From Amoebophrya sp. A120 (lineage: Eukaryota; Sar; Dinophyceae; Syndiniales; Amoebophryaceae): a DNA stretch of 64,000 nt. This document shows, in pieces, positions 44,002-55,900 of the stretch; position 1 is the first letter of the stretch, and every line of letters begins with the position of its first letter. Made by a program: the position numbers and the translations under genes. The notes below the pieces were generated by a model. It was not told where the DNA came from. It saw only the letters and a list, made by a program, of their open reading frames with translations, and made no database searches. The DNA is taken from assembly GCA_905178155.1 (NCBI GenBank), contig CAJINV010000012.1, forward strand, positions 677,271 to 741,270. Direction: 5' to 3'.

Positions 44002-46214
44002 TCAATCCGCCTCTACCGTGGTGGGCTCGAGCGTGATTCTCTCCCGCAGAAAGTAGTCCAGGTAAATATAACCATCTCAGGTGTTACAATCTCAAACGTT
44101 ACAATAGAGTCTGGGATTCGTCTGGCATCATGAGCATTACAGACTCGTAGACCGTTACACTTTCTGCAATACAAATTTCGCCAGTTTGTAGTGTGGTTTG
44201 GGACTCCGGAACTTGTCATGCGCAGTCCTATGAGAGTTGGCTAGATCATGATCATGCATTTCTTGCATCACATATTTCCAGACTCTATTGTAACGTTCGA
44301 GATTGTAACGCTTGAGCAGGTCATAGTAAAGGCACACGGCGCGAAACTCCCGCGGCGCCCAGAAGTGCGTACCGTTCGGCACCAGAACCGCGACGGCGTG
44401 TTGCCCTTCGGCCCGCGTGCAACGGTTCTCCTCTGCTGAGGGGCTCTCCAGCGCGGCGACGGGGTCACCGCCGGGGAACAATTGCTGCAATTGCTGCTTG
44501 AAGGCCGACACAGAACAGTAGCCGTCGTATGAACTGCAAAAGTATCGTACTCGTATAAATGCATGACAAATTTTCTCAGCACGAGAAATAAAATTTGTCA
44601 TGCTGATTTACCTTACGAAAAATATTTGTGATGCAAGACCTGCATTTATACGAGTACGATACTTTTGCACAGGATACGTCGTTCGTCCCGTTGATGTACA
44701 GCTGGGGTCGCTTATTGGGCGACGGCGACTGATATCAAGAGCACAAGTGTCTGGGTCTGGAAGAGTGCCAGGTTTGTCATGCATATTTTGCATAACCCAT
44801 GACGCCTGTGATGCATGACCTAGCATCTTCAGAGATTTCTAAAGGGCCTTCTGATGCGTATTCCGCATGAGAAACGCCCACTCCGCGCAGCACAAACTGA
44901 ACTCCTCTTGCTGGTCATGCAATACAGATTTTTTATTTTGCCTTCCAAAGACAGCATCACAAGTTGCAACCTTCCAGACCCAGACATTTTTGCATTTGAT
45001 AACTGAATCAGGCCGCCGAGAAACAGGTTCCCCAAAAAGCCAAAGGGTGGAGATAACGCGACAATGCTATCAAAAGGAAAAATCCCCCCTCCCCATATCA
45101 AAACGGAAATCTGTGATGCAGATTTGTTGTCACAAATCAGCTTTGTCATGCTACACGGGACAAGATGCGCACTGTAGTACTGGGTGGCGTGGGGAAGCCT
45201 TGCATCTTCAGCATGATAGGAGGCAGCTAAGAGTGGAAAACAGCATGACAAATTGCCTGCAAACGAGGCCACGACTGCGGCTCTTGGCCTTCTAGCATGA
45301 CAAGTCGATTTGTGACCTCAAATACAGCATCACAAATTTCGTTTTCGATATGGGGAGGGGGGATTTTTCCTTTTGATAAATGCCCGCGACGCGCTCGTCC
45401 GTCGCAAACCGGTTCCCAACCGCAATGGCCGCGTTGGCACCGGCGGAGTACCCCACCACGAGGACCCGACGGCACTTCGGCAGGTGTTTCGCACAGTCGC
45501 CCCGGGTGAGCGCCTCCACAGCTTTACAGGCGTCCTCGGTTTCGCCGTACCCCCGAAGGCTGGGGTGCGCCGTGTCGTACCGCACGGCCGGAAGTCGGTG
45601 CTGCGACGCCAGATAGTGCTGCAACCAGGTCACCACGTAGTTATTCTTGTCTCCGCCCAGGTAGTACATCGGGAGCTATGCATTGCAAAAGTATTATAAT
45701 CGCGGCCATCGTAGCAATTGCAAATATGCATTACAAGTCTCCTTCTCAAGGCGAACCGGCATTAGAAATTCCATTTCTCATGCTGGGAATCAAATTTGGC
45801 ATGCATTTTCCATAATACGTTGTTGTACTTTTGTATTGCATAGGTGCAGTACCAGTGCAACCAGCGTGCCCTCTCCGGTTTCCCCATGCTCGTCCGCAGG
45901 CCGAAGTAAGTCGCATTGCATATCCTGTGCAAAAGTATCGCACTCGTACCAATTGCAGCCATGCGTTACAACTCTCCTTTTTATTTAGGCAAATCCGCAT
46001 TACAAATTCCATTTCTAATGCTCAGAAAATCTGTAATGCGATTTCTACTAGTACGATGCTTTTGCATTTCATAGTGCAGCAGGTCCGCCAAAACAAACTG
46101 AGAACTTTGGGTCTTCTGTGCGGGTCCCAGCGCGCCGGTGCTCGTCTCGGATCCCGCTCGAGTCTGACGGCTACCGGAAGCCGCTGCTGTGGTCGCGCGC
46201 GACGGCGATGACAT
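44002..46214 (-). CDS. Alpha/beta hydrolase (esterase-like), 7 exons
   Basis: Exons 46214-46074, 45915-45843, 45671-45379, 45062-45002, 44727-44677, 44522-44326 and 44061-44002 give exactly 292 codons. All six introns are introners (A, A, E, B, A, F). The 291-aa protein has a Ser/Thr-rich 40-residue start. An alpha/beta hydrolase core follows: GTLVALVLHPMYYLGGDKNN, RRVLVVGYSAGANAAIAVG with nucleophile elbow G-Y-S-A-G (Ser ~147), IVALSPPFGFLGN, LYINGTND (acid, Asp ~206) and VLVPNGTHFWAP (His ~259). The complete triad and normal length argue for an active cytosolic esterase or acyl-hydrolase; the substrate cannot be predicted. Its first exon and promoter are duplicated at 48927-49320. Confidence 0.85.
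44067..44325. mobile_element. Introner, family F
   Basis: TATAACCATCTCAGG to GAGCAGGTCATA, arms AAACGTTACAATAGAGTC / GACTCTATTGTAACG, exact flank gtaaa. Confidence 0.85.
44528..44676. mobile_element. Introner, family A (reverse orientation)
   Basis: TATGAACTGCAAAAG at left and GCACAGGATA at right, the opposite of 45921-46073 in the same gene. Exact flank cgtcg. Interrupts the catalytic-Asp loop. Confidence 0.88.
44733..45001. mobile_element. Introner, family B
   Basis: TATCAAGAGCACAAGTG to TTTTGCATTTGATA, exact flank actga. Confidence 0.85.
45068..45378. mobile_element. Introner, family E
   Basis: TATCAAAAGGAAAAATC to GATTTTTCCTTTTGATA, exact flank aatgc. Confidence 0.88.
45677..45842. mobile_element. 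Introner, family A, diverged
   Basis: TATGCATTGCAAAAG to CTTTTGTATTGCATA, flanks ggagc/ggtgc. In-frame excision gives VLHPMYYLGG. Confidence 0.82.
45921..46073. mobile_element. Introner, family A, with a paralogous empty site
   Basis: TATCCTGTGCAAAAG to TTTTGCATTTCATA, flanks ttgca/gtgca. The duplicated segment at 48927-49320 has the uninterrupted sequence cattgcagcagg at this position, which defines insertion point and 5-bp duplication directly. Confidence 0.92.
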
Positions 46215-46462
46215 TCTTCTTCAACAACTCGTATTTGTCTCAGGGTCAGACGGATGGATCGTCGATGTAAAAAGGCTGGTAAGGCACGATATGGGTTCAA
46301 ACCATATGTTGACACAGAAGTTTACGTAGTAAAATAGCGATTTGTTAAGCCAGAAAGAATCATGACTTGGAAAATCCCCCCCCTTTGCGTCGGAAACTCC
46401 CCTCGTTGGGGAACGAGAGCCCAAATGCTACAACTTCGAGCGTTTTAAACATACTGAAGCCA
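46074..46462 (-). repeat. Segmental duplication P, copy 1 (hydrolase exon 1 and upstream)
   Basis: Matches 48938-49320 with about four substitutions in 385 bp. Contains the start codon, 46 codons and about 250 bp of upstream DNA including the CCTCGTTGGGGAACGAG motif. Confidence 0.9.
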
Positions 46463-48075
46463 AAACATCGGGCGACGTTGCGAACCACAAAAATCGGACG
46501 TTGCGAACCACAAAAATCGGGCGTGGCTTACGAACGACATCACAGGCACCTTGCAGGCAGTGTCGCAGGGCGTTCCTATCGGCGATGTGGCGCGGGCAAT
46601 AGCGCGCTGCAATTAGAAGGCTCGCAAAAAATTTTTCGCGCCATGCAGCAAACGCTACTAGCGACAGAGCAACACGCTTACGGAACGTCCTGCAATTTGA
46701 ATCGGTAGCCCTCGCCCTATTTCTGCCATGTGTGCTGTAAAAGGTCAGCGCTTGCGGTTTTTTTTTGTTCATGTAGTCATAACTCACTGAATTGCCACTC
46801 TACGAAAATCCCACTTCTAGAATGATTCCGGGATGAGATAGCTTTTCTCTGGGGTGGTAATTCAGCGAGCCCTTGCTCCGGAAGAACCAGAAGCCTAGTA
46901 ATTCACTTTTCGAAATAGCGGAGTGAGATTGTTCCAGGAGTGAATATTCACTGAATTTTCACTCGGTTTCTCGTTCCGGAACGAGAAATCGAGTGAAAAT
47001 TCAGTGAATTTTCACTTTTGGAAAAATCCTGCTTCCCGAATTCGCGCTCCGGGAAAACTTCGCCTCCGGAGTGAAAATTTTCAAAAAGTGAAAATTCACT
47101 GAATTTTCACTCGATTTCTCGTTCCGGAACGAGGCCTCGTTCCGGAACGAGGCCTCGTTCTGGAACGAGGAATCGAGTGAAAATTCACTGAATTTTCACT
47201 TTTTGAAAATTTTCACTCTGGGAGCTCAAGTCTCTCTCCCGGAAAATTCGTGATCCAAAAGTGATTTTTTTCAAAAAGAAAAAGTGAAAATTCACTGAAT
47301 TTTCACTCGGCTTCTCGTTCCGGAACGAGAAATCGAGTGAAAATTCAGTGAGTATTCACTTTCGGAAAATTTTAACTCCGGGAGCCGAAGCCTCTCTCCA
47401 GAAACATGCATGCTCCAAAAGTTATTTTTTTCAAAAAGTGAATACTCACTGAATTTTCACTCGGCTTCTCGTTCCGGAACGAGAAACCGAGTGAAAATTC
47501 AGTGAATATTCACTTTCGGAAAATTTTCACTCCGGGAGCCGAAGCCTCTCTCCAGAAACATGCATGCTCCAAAAGTGATTTTTTTCAAGAAGTGAATACT
47601 CACTGAATTTTTACTCGGCTTCTCGTTCCGGAACGAGAAATCGAGTGAAAATTCAGTGAATATTCACTTTTTGAAAAGTCCCACTTTGGGATCCCGAATT
47701 TTCCGGGATTGAGAATTCACTAAATTCTACTCACTCCATTTCTCGTTCCGAAACGAAAACCAAGTGAGAACTCATTGAGTTCTCACTTTTTGAAAAGTCC
47801 TGGAGTGAGAATTCAGAAAATTCTCACTCCATTTCTCGCTCCGGAACGAGAAGCCGCGCAAGAATTCACTGCGTTCTCACTTTTTAAAAAGTCCTGGAGT
47901 GGCAATTCAGTGAGTTCTCACTTCGTTTCTCGTTCCGGAACGAGAGCCCACACGAAAACTCGCTGCGTTCTCACTTTTTGAAAAAATCCGGGCATTACGC
48001 GCCTCGTTCCCGAACGAGGGGAGTTTCCGATGTCATTTTGTGGTAGAGGTTCCAAGTCATGGAAGGAAAGAATAT
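46362..48075. repeat. Palindrome-rich block bounded by inverted copies
   Basis: The sequence GACTTGGAA...TCGGAAACTCCCCTCGTT at 46372-46403 recurs inverted at about 48003-48061. Between them are a short tandem pair (CGTTGCGAACCACAAAAATCGG at 46473 and 46498, one base different), then an array of nested palindromes. No gene is supported inside. Confidence 0.7.
46880..48020. repeat. Array of about nine nested palindromes
   Basis: Each unit is centred on CTCGTTCCGGAACGAG and extends through ATCGAGTGAAAATTCA on both sides, so each can fold into a long hairpin of 50-70 nt per arm. Centres lie near 46978, 47137, 47154, 47315, 47477, 47626, 47748, 47838, 47937 and 48010. Units become shorter and more diverged toward the right. 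Confidence 0.85.
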
Positions 48076-48332
48076 CATCACCGGACATGATTGCTTTTTC
48101 CTTTTTTCTGCAAGAACGGCAGGCCTGAATATCAAATCTCGTTCATGCCCTTTGTTATTTCATCAACTCTCGGTCTCTACAACACTCAATGTCCGTCGTC
48201 CACGGAGCACAGGTAGCTGATCATCTAGATTCTTCCGGAACACACACAACTCGTCTGTGCCCATCCTCAAAACATCGGCTCTGTTTTAGTTCTACTTGGT
48301 GATTTCATCTTTTACCCGCCTGGACGGCGATT

Positions 48333-48894
48333 GGATTTTTCACCTGGCGGAAAAGAAAAGCAAAAGAAAGCTGTACTGAGATGCTATATCGGGGCCTCAG
48401 TTCCGGCATTCAAAATTCAACCAGTGTTGAGATTTGCTTCTGTTCAACACTAAATTTTCTCGTCATCATGAAGAATCTGAATCACAAAGTAAAGTTGTAA
48501 AAGAGAACCAAAATAAGCTCGGTAGCTGAAAAAGGAGGCAAAATAAAGTTGAGTCGTGATCCAGAAGTTTAGGCACTAGTTTTCGTATCGCTTCGGGTGC
48601 AGAAGCTTTAGCTCAGAACAATTGATCATTCCTTCTCCAGGAAGTTCTTATACTCGTATTGACATGCAGATGCAACTCATTTCTCTCGTCGTACTCGTAG
48701 TCAGCAGCAGTTCGCTGTCTAATCTTTGTAGACCACGCGAAGAGCTTGTCACTGTCTTTTTGAACTTTTGTCGTTGAAAAAGATAAAGCGTAAATTTCCC
48801 AAATAAAACTACGCCACTTCAACTCACCACCGGCATCGCGTAGCTGCAGGTCGTTTCTGCAACGGCTCTCGGTAAAACAATCGCTTTTTCGTAG
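48333..48894. repeat. Segmental duplication Q, copy 1 (3' end and downstream of the surface-protein gene)
   Basis: Begins ATTTTTCACCTGGCGG and ends CAATCGCTTTTTCGT, parallel to 49323-49903 but with several small indels and substitutions, so older or faster-evolving than duplication P. Confidence 0.8.
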
Positions 48895-49073
48895 AGATTT
48901 ACGCGGAACACGGATGGGCCGCGGAAGTCGCATTGCAGCAGGTCCGCCAAAACAAACTTAGAACTTTGGGTCTTCTGTGCGGGTCCCAGCGCACCGGTGC
49001 TCGTCTCGGATCCCGCTCGACTCTGACGGCTACCGGAAGCCGCTGCTGTGGTCGCGCGCGACGGCGATGACAT
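48819..49073 (-). CDS. Chimeric ORF: hydrolase exon 1 fused to the surface-protein tail
   Basis: 84 aa. The first ~48 residues equal the N-terminus of the hydrolase (MSSPSRATTAAASGSR... LADLLQCDF) and the last ~24 (EKAIVLPRAVAETTCSYAMP) equal the C-terminus of the surface protein. About 13 novel residues join them. It has the duplicated hydrolase upstream region as promoter and the duplicated surface-gene 3' region as terminator. It lacks every catalytic residue. It may be transcribed but need not be functional. Confidence 0.5.
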   Translation of the reverse strand: MSSPSRATTAAASGSRQSRAGSETSTGALGPAQKTQSSKFVLADLLQCDFRGPSVFRVNLYEKAIVLPRAVAETTCSYAMPVVS

Positions 49074-49320
49074 TCTTCTTCAACAACTCGTATTTGTCTC
49101 AGGGTCAGACGGATGGATCGTCGATGTAAAAAGGCTGGTAAGGCACGATATGGGTTCAAACCATATGTTGACACAGAAGTTTACGTAGTAAAATAGCGAT
49201 TTGTTAAGCCAGAAAGAGTCATGACTTGGAAAATCCCCCCCCTTTGCGTCGGAAACTCCCCTCGTTGGGGAACGAGAGCCCAAATGCTACAACTTCGAGC
49301 GTTTTAAACATACTGAAGCC
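48927..49320 (-). repeat. Segmental duplication P, copy 2 (introner-free)
   Basis: Starts at gtcgcattgcagcagg and runs to CATACTGAAGCC. About 99 percent identical to 46074-46462 but without the 153-bp introner. Confidence 0.9.
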
Positions 49321-49322
49321 AT

Positions 49323-49903
49323 AGATTTTTCACCTGGCGGAGAAGAAAAGCAAAAGGAAGCTGATGTAGGTGTTCCATCGCAGCCTCAGTTCTGGCATAT
49401 GTTGAGAATTCAAGCAGTGGAATTTGCTCCGCCTGCTGCTGCTCCTCCACACTACTGGTCATCAATTGAAGTAGACGGAGATACTATAAAGAAAATCACA
49501 AAGTAAAGTTGTAGTAAATTGTGAAGAGAACCAAAATAAGCTCGGCAGCTGAAAAAGGAAGCAAAAAATGAGAATGACTGAGTTCAGGCACTAGTTTTCT
49601 TATCGTGTCGGGTGAAGAGGCTTTAGCTCAGCACAATTAATCATTCCTCCTCCGTGAAGTTATCTACTCGTATTGGCATGCATCAACTCACTTGCTTCGT
49701 CGTAGTCAGCACTTCGCTGTCTAATCTTTGTAGACGCGAAGAGCTTGTCTTTTCGAACTTTTAATATTGTTGAAAAAGCAAAAGGTAAAAGGAAAAGCCC
49801 ATACTAAACTTCCCAAAAACTACGCCACTTCAACTCACCACCGGCATCGCGTAGTTGCAGGTCGTTTCTGCAACTGCTCTCGGTAAAACAATCGCTTTTT
49901 CGT
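49323..49903 (-). repeat. Segmental duplication Q, copy 2
   Basis: Covers the last codons, stop and 3' flank of the surface-protein gene. Related to 48333-48894 in the same orientation. Confidence 0.8.
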
Positions 49904-52900
49904 GGCAAAGCGGAATCAGAGCGCTTTCCTTCACCATTTCCGTCGGCGACCCGAGAGTGGCGCTGCTGGAGTTGTTCGGCACGACCGGTCGCTGCGTTTC
50001 CACCATGAGCCACTCGACGCGGCTAGCTACTTGCTCCTCGCCCTTCATATCACCCAGGTCGCCGTCAAAACTGTCTTTCCTTTCGCCTCCGGCGGCGGTA
50101 AACGAGGCAGAGGAGCTACTCCCAGAGGAAGAGACCATCCCGATGGATTGCTTACTCGCACTGCGGCTCCGGCTTGTGTAGTTATTCATCGCTGCACCAG
50201 TAGTACTCGCGTCTAGGCTCTCGGAACTGGAATTGGCACCGCTGCTGTTATTCCCCTTCTCTGCAACAGGCTGGGGAAAGTAGGACAGCAAAGTGTGTTC
50301 CGACCGGAGCAGGCGCGGTTTTGAGGTCGCGGTGAAAGCGATAGAAGAACTACTCTTCTGTTTCTCAACTGCCGTCTTCTTCGCCATACTGGTCGTTACT
50401 GTTGCGACTTGCCACTTCGAAAACGCTTTGAAAGCGTGTGCTTGGTCGTCTTGGGCGGTTCCGGTTGAGGCGTTAAAAATGTTGCTGTTACTATTTGACG
50501 TAGTCCTTTCAACATCATCCGCAAGGGCGTAAACTACCTCAGTGTTCTTCTCAAAGTACCTCCTTATCCTCGTTGCGTCCACCCGGAAGGGTTTCGGCTG
50601 CATCTTCTTCGGTGGTAACTTCACGATGTACCCCCGGAATCCCGGCAGCGCTTTCTCCACAACGCAGGGTCCGATCCAGGAGAGGGATTTGTTGCTAGAC
50701 AAAGTTGTATCGGAAGATGCTGAAAATTGCGTCGGAGCAGGTTGTTCTTTGGAAGAAGGTACTATCTCTGTCGTGCTTTCCTCCAGCGTTTTGTTGTGGT
50801 CCTGGACGTTTTTACCACTTTCCTCCATTTCCACGCAAACTATGAAAGCCTCAGGTTGGAAATCCTCAAAGTGAAAATAATTTGTAATGCAAAAAAACGA
50901 CTCCAGTTGAAGCACCATTTCTAGTCGGCGCATGACAAATTTCCCGGGCACTCAAAGCGTGTTTGTCATGCTAGTTAGGCAAAGCGGTGCCCCACCCTCG
51001 TGCTAATCAGCAGCCCAATTCTGAACCTGTAGAAGCACAATAGTCGGCCTCCATTGCGTTCTCTCCAATACAGTCTTTTTGGTGTCGCATTTCATGCATC
51101 ACAAATTATTTTTACTTTGAGCATTTCCATTCTGAGGGTGTCATACAAACTTGACACAGCTCCCCGACCCGCAATGGGATCCGCAGTTTTGTTATCGGGC
51201 AGGACCTCTTGACCTGCTTCCCCTGAATCAAAACATCGACAACGCCCGCAGTTTGGATGCTTTGGGAAACAGTTGTTGCAGTTGTACTGGTTGCAGCACT
51301 ACTACTCGTTGTTGCCAAAATGGACGCGGGGACGTATGTGCCGAACCTCTGCGACCAATACTCGACCTTCTCGCCCGCGGAATAGCACGCCGGTGGGCGG
51401 TTCGTCGGATTCTGTTCAGAGGAAACGGCTGTGGAAATCTCGCTAGTCTTGTCGATTGGCTTAGAAGTGCTGGTTACGCTTTTCCTTTCTGCAAGATCTA
51501 CGGCTTTGACCGGCGAAGTAGTTGTGTCGTCCACCTTCACTTCAAACGTCGCTGCTTTTACCACCTCCTGCTGATCGTAATCCCAGATAATTTTCCGTTT
51601 CCCGGTTTTCTCGTCCATCATGATTTTCCAATGCGTGTTTAACTTCGTGTGTTTTTCCAGTTCCAGAGTCAAATTCTGCTTCCCCTTCTTCGGCTTCTTA
51701 CACCCGTAGTAGCAGTACACACTGGCGCAGAGCCAGAAGAGGGCGATAACCGCGAAAATAGAGGACTTCAAGATCATCGCTTGGTCAGCGCAGGAAAAGG
51801 AATCCTCGGAATGCAACGGGCAGTCGAGGAAGCTGCAATTATTGTAGTTTTTACAATTCTGCTCAATTTCCGGTTTTGTTGTTTGATCGCATTCATCCCC
51901 ATCGTTCGCATTGCCGCAGACAAGCAATCCAATTCGGGCCTGGATCCCCTTTCCGCACAGGTTGGAGCACGTGTCCCAGGCGCCAGGCTGGAGATCATGT
52001 TCTTGAGTGCTTTGTGATGCAGTAGTTCTTGCGCCGTCAGTAGTTGTAGATGAATCATCAACCACGAATCCCCATTCATTTTTCGTCACAATCGCGTTTG
52101 CAGTGAAGCGGATAGTTTCTGTGTTCAGGGAGAAACTCTGTAGGAAGTCGGCTTGTTGTGCTGATGTTGTGACAGTGGCAAGTTCCCGTCTGACCGACGC
52201 AGGAACAACTACTTGCGACGAGGACTCTGCCGGCCCCAGCCCTAACACGTCGGCTCGGTGTCGGTGCAACTCGTTAACAAATGCGGACCGGTATGAACTG
52301 CAAAAGTATCGTACTCGTATAAATGCATGACAAATTCCCTCAGCATGAGAAATCAAATTTGTAATGCGGATTTCCCTAGGGAAAAGAATTTGTAATGCAA
52401 GACTTGCATTTATACGAGTACGATACTTTTGCACAGGATAACCGGACACTCGGTGTTATCTCCGCGGAGGAGGAAAAGCTGGATGCTATTCCCCGAAAAT
52501 TAACCATCCCCATCCACTTTTTGCATGACAGACGCCGAATTTCCTACATGTTTTGCATGACAAATTGGATGGGGATGGGTGATTTTCAGGGAATAGATGC
52601 CATGGAGATCAAGTGATTCCTTACCGTCTGTGCCCGGGTGGATTTCAAATCCCCTCGAGTGCGAACCTCGAAAGAGACTTGGAAGGTCTTGGTTGATATG
52701 GATTGCAAAAGTGTCTGGGTCTGGAAGAGTGGAACTTGTAATGCTGTCTGCAGATTCTAGAAATGTCTGTGTTGCATGAGCAGCAAGAGGAGTCAGCTCT
52801 TGGACGCAGATAGGGCTTTTCTCATGCGTAATTAGCATCAAGAAGCTGTCGAAAAATCTGCGATGCTAGCACCAGCATCACAGACCTCACGGGTCATGCA

Positions 52901-55900
52901 AAATGTGCATGAAAAAACCCAACTCCTCCAGACCCAGACACTTTTGCATTTGATAGTTGAGGATGCTGTTGAGCTAGTGCTGTGTTGGTTTGGCACAATT
53001 TCCACCGGGGCCCGAACCGCAATTGTGTCGTAGGTAGGTGATTGTGCGGAAGATGATGATGATGATGTTCTTATTGACAACTCCGACGTCAGCGACCGAG
53101 CCTCCCCTTGTCCTGCTTGTTGCTGCATCCGGAGCATTCCATTCGGTAACAAAGCTAGAAACGCCTTGCGGTAGGCGGATCTCATGATCGGGTCTCGAGT
53201 TAGCAGGTTCGTGTCGAGGGCTGGTGAAGCAGGTTCTTGCTGCGATGGTGCCGAAGATGCCGGCGAGGTGCTGTCGACGCTGGTTGTAATAGAAGATTCG
53301 TACCCTTCTATTGTTCCAGAAGTTGGCGATGAGGTAGAAACTTCCGGCGCCAACATAGCAGCAGCTCCAACAGGGCCGATCTGCAAGAACTCTTTCACCA
53401 ACGTCTCCGTTTGTTGCAGTTCGAAATTAATCGTCACCGATGTGGAGCTAATCACCTCCCCCACGGCCCCTTCTTTGATGCAGCCGGCGTTGTTAGTACT
53501 GGGAGTTTCAGACGACGGAGAAGTAGCACTACCCTCTCCTGCAGACGTCGTGGTAGAGGACACCGCTGCGGCAGACCCCGCCGCTGTGAAAACTCCGTCT
53601 ACGCAAGTGACCGGGAAACTCACGCTTGAAACTTTCCCCGCGTCCCCGTTCCAAATATCGTATCCAGTGGGGCAGGTTGCTGCGCACTGCATGCCGGTGG
53701 GGTAGGTGTTTGCTTGCTCGGTAGAAGTGCTCGCTCCTTCTTCCTTACCAGAGGAGGGGGATGAACTTGATGAACCGCTGCAGTCGATGGTAGTGGATGT
53801 CTGAAACACGGAAGACGCTGCTGTAGTACTGCCTACCCCTGGTGCGCCGCCGGTCGGACTGCTGTTAGATGTTCCTGCAGCATTCGTCAACCCACAACTC
53901 GCCGCTCGGCGACACAAATTTTCCAACTGTGGTGAAGATGACGATCCTCCTGCAGCTGTCCCTCGCAACATCCATTCCCGCCCTTCCTGGTCACAAACCA
54001 ACTTCGCGACAGCGTTATTTTGGCCCGAAATCACTACAGTTTGCTGCGGCACGAACTCCGGCCCCTTGCAGGAAATCTCCACTTGATTCGGGTCAGTGGG
54101 CTTGTCATGCATAACCAGCATGGAAGCTGCACTTGAATCAATGAAGTGACTGATCGTAGGCGCCGGCCCGCAATACGCCGGGGGTAGAGTCGTAGAGGAA
54201 GAGCTGCTTGAAGCTGCAATAACGGGTGGAGGAGTCGTTGTGGTCGTAATCCTCAGTGGTACCAATCTCGTCGTGATTATCTCCACACTTGCATCGCTCA
54301 CCGCAAACACCGGCCCCATAGAGGTGCTGGTGGTGAAGGTTGATGTGGCACCAGATAATTCATCCGCCGGTCGTCCCGGTGGTGGAGAAGACGAGGATTC
54401 TTCAGAGGACTCAGGGAGTTCTCTCCGTTTGTTCGGGTCTTGCGAAGCAGCCGCTCCTGCATTCACACTCGCCAAGCTTGTCCCCGAAACCACGTCGCTC
54501 AAAAACCCAAATTGCCCATTGGTGTGCTTAGTCAAGAACAAATTGCTTCGGATGATTCCCTCCTCTGTCGGCGTAAATTTGTTTTCATCTGCTTGTCCTG
54601 ATTCTGATCCAGATCCACCACCACCATCGCTTCCACCTGGCAATACAACCGCCCCCGAGATCCCTTTCGTTTCAAAATCCCTCACTTTCGCATTCCACGT
54701 ATTTTCCAAAAAGCTCCCCGCGTGTTCTCTTGTCTTGAATTCACCAAAAGCAAACTCCACTGTGATGTTGACGTTGAGAGATGGAGCGACGGGGCCGTTT
54801 GAACCGCTGCTCTGACCGGCACTCGAAGAACCCGTCGTGCTACTAAACACCTCCACCGGTTGGTCGCTCAGGTCTAGATGGAGAAGAGCCAGACTCGTGT
54901 TGAAATGGATTTTCATTTCCCTTGCGGAAAAATCACCGTTGAAAATTTCTTTGTCCAGTTTCAATTTCAAATACTGGTAGAAGTTGTTCGCAATCAATTT
55001 TTTTCGGTTTTTCAAATTCTCCGCATCTTGTCCGATTTGATCATGTCCGTTTGCATTCCCCGTTGGATTCGCCACCGACTCCCACCAAGCCCTCGGCTTG
55101 TTATGCAGTGCAAAAGCATCGTACTCGTAGTAATCGCAGTAATGCATTACAAATCTCCTTCTTAACCTAAATCCGAACTACAAATTTCATTTTTCATGCT
55201 GAGGGAATTTGTCATGCGATTTCTACCAGTACGATGCTTTTGCATTTCATACTTGTCCGGGCTGTGCAACTGGTAGGTCAAAGAGAACTTCAACTGGTAA
55301 ACCACCTCCGGGTCCCGCAAATAGTCCTTCTTCGCGAAATTCATATCCAGGCCGCATTTCTCTGTTGCGTACCCGTCTTCGAAGATCTGTTTGTACATGG
55401 GATCAGGATTGTTCCCGCTGTGGTCCCTACCCGCGCAGTTCTGCGCCGAGCAAACTCCTAACCTGCGCCACGTTGCGCAACACACGTCCGCGGTGAACCT
55501 TTCCGGGCTGGTGCAGGACAAAAGGTCGAAATTAGGGGGGGCAGAGAACTCTCGGTAAGCTAAGGTTCCGGTCTTATCGCAGATTTTGTCGAAGCAAGTG
55601 GTGAACTGTCGGTTGGTGGATAAAGACGGATTTCCGTTCATCCTCGGTTCGTAGCGGAACCGGAGAAAGAAATCCTCCGGATCGGAGGCCGGGAGAATGT
55701 AGTAGTTGTAGGAAGGTGGAGCAGGACTAGTTGGCGACGTCGCGTCTTGCTGTGCATCTCCTACACTGTTTGTTGTACTTTGCAGCCCGCTATTCCGAAT
55801 CGCTTGCTCTAGTTTCTGCTCAAACATTATCCACAGAAAAACACCCATCCCGGCCATCCATTTTTTGCATAACAAATAGTGGAATTTATGCACATTCTGC

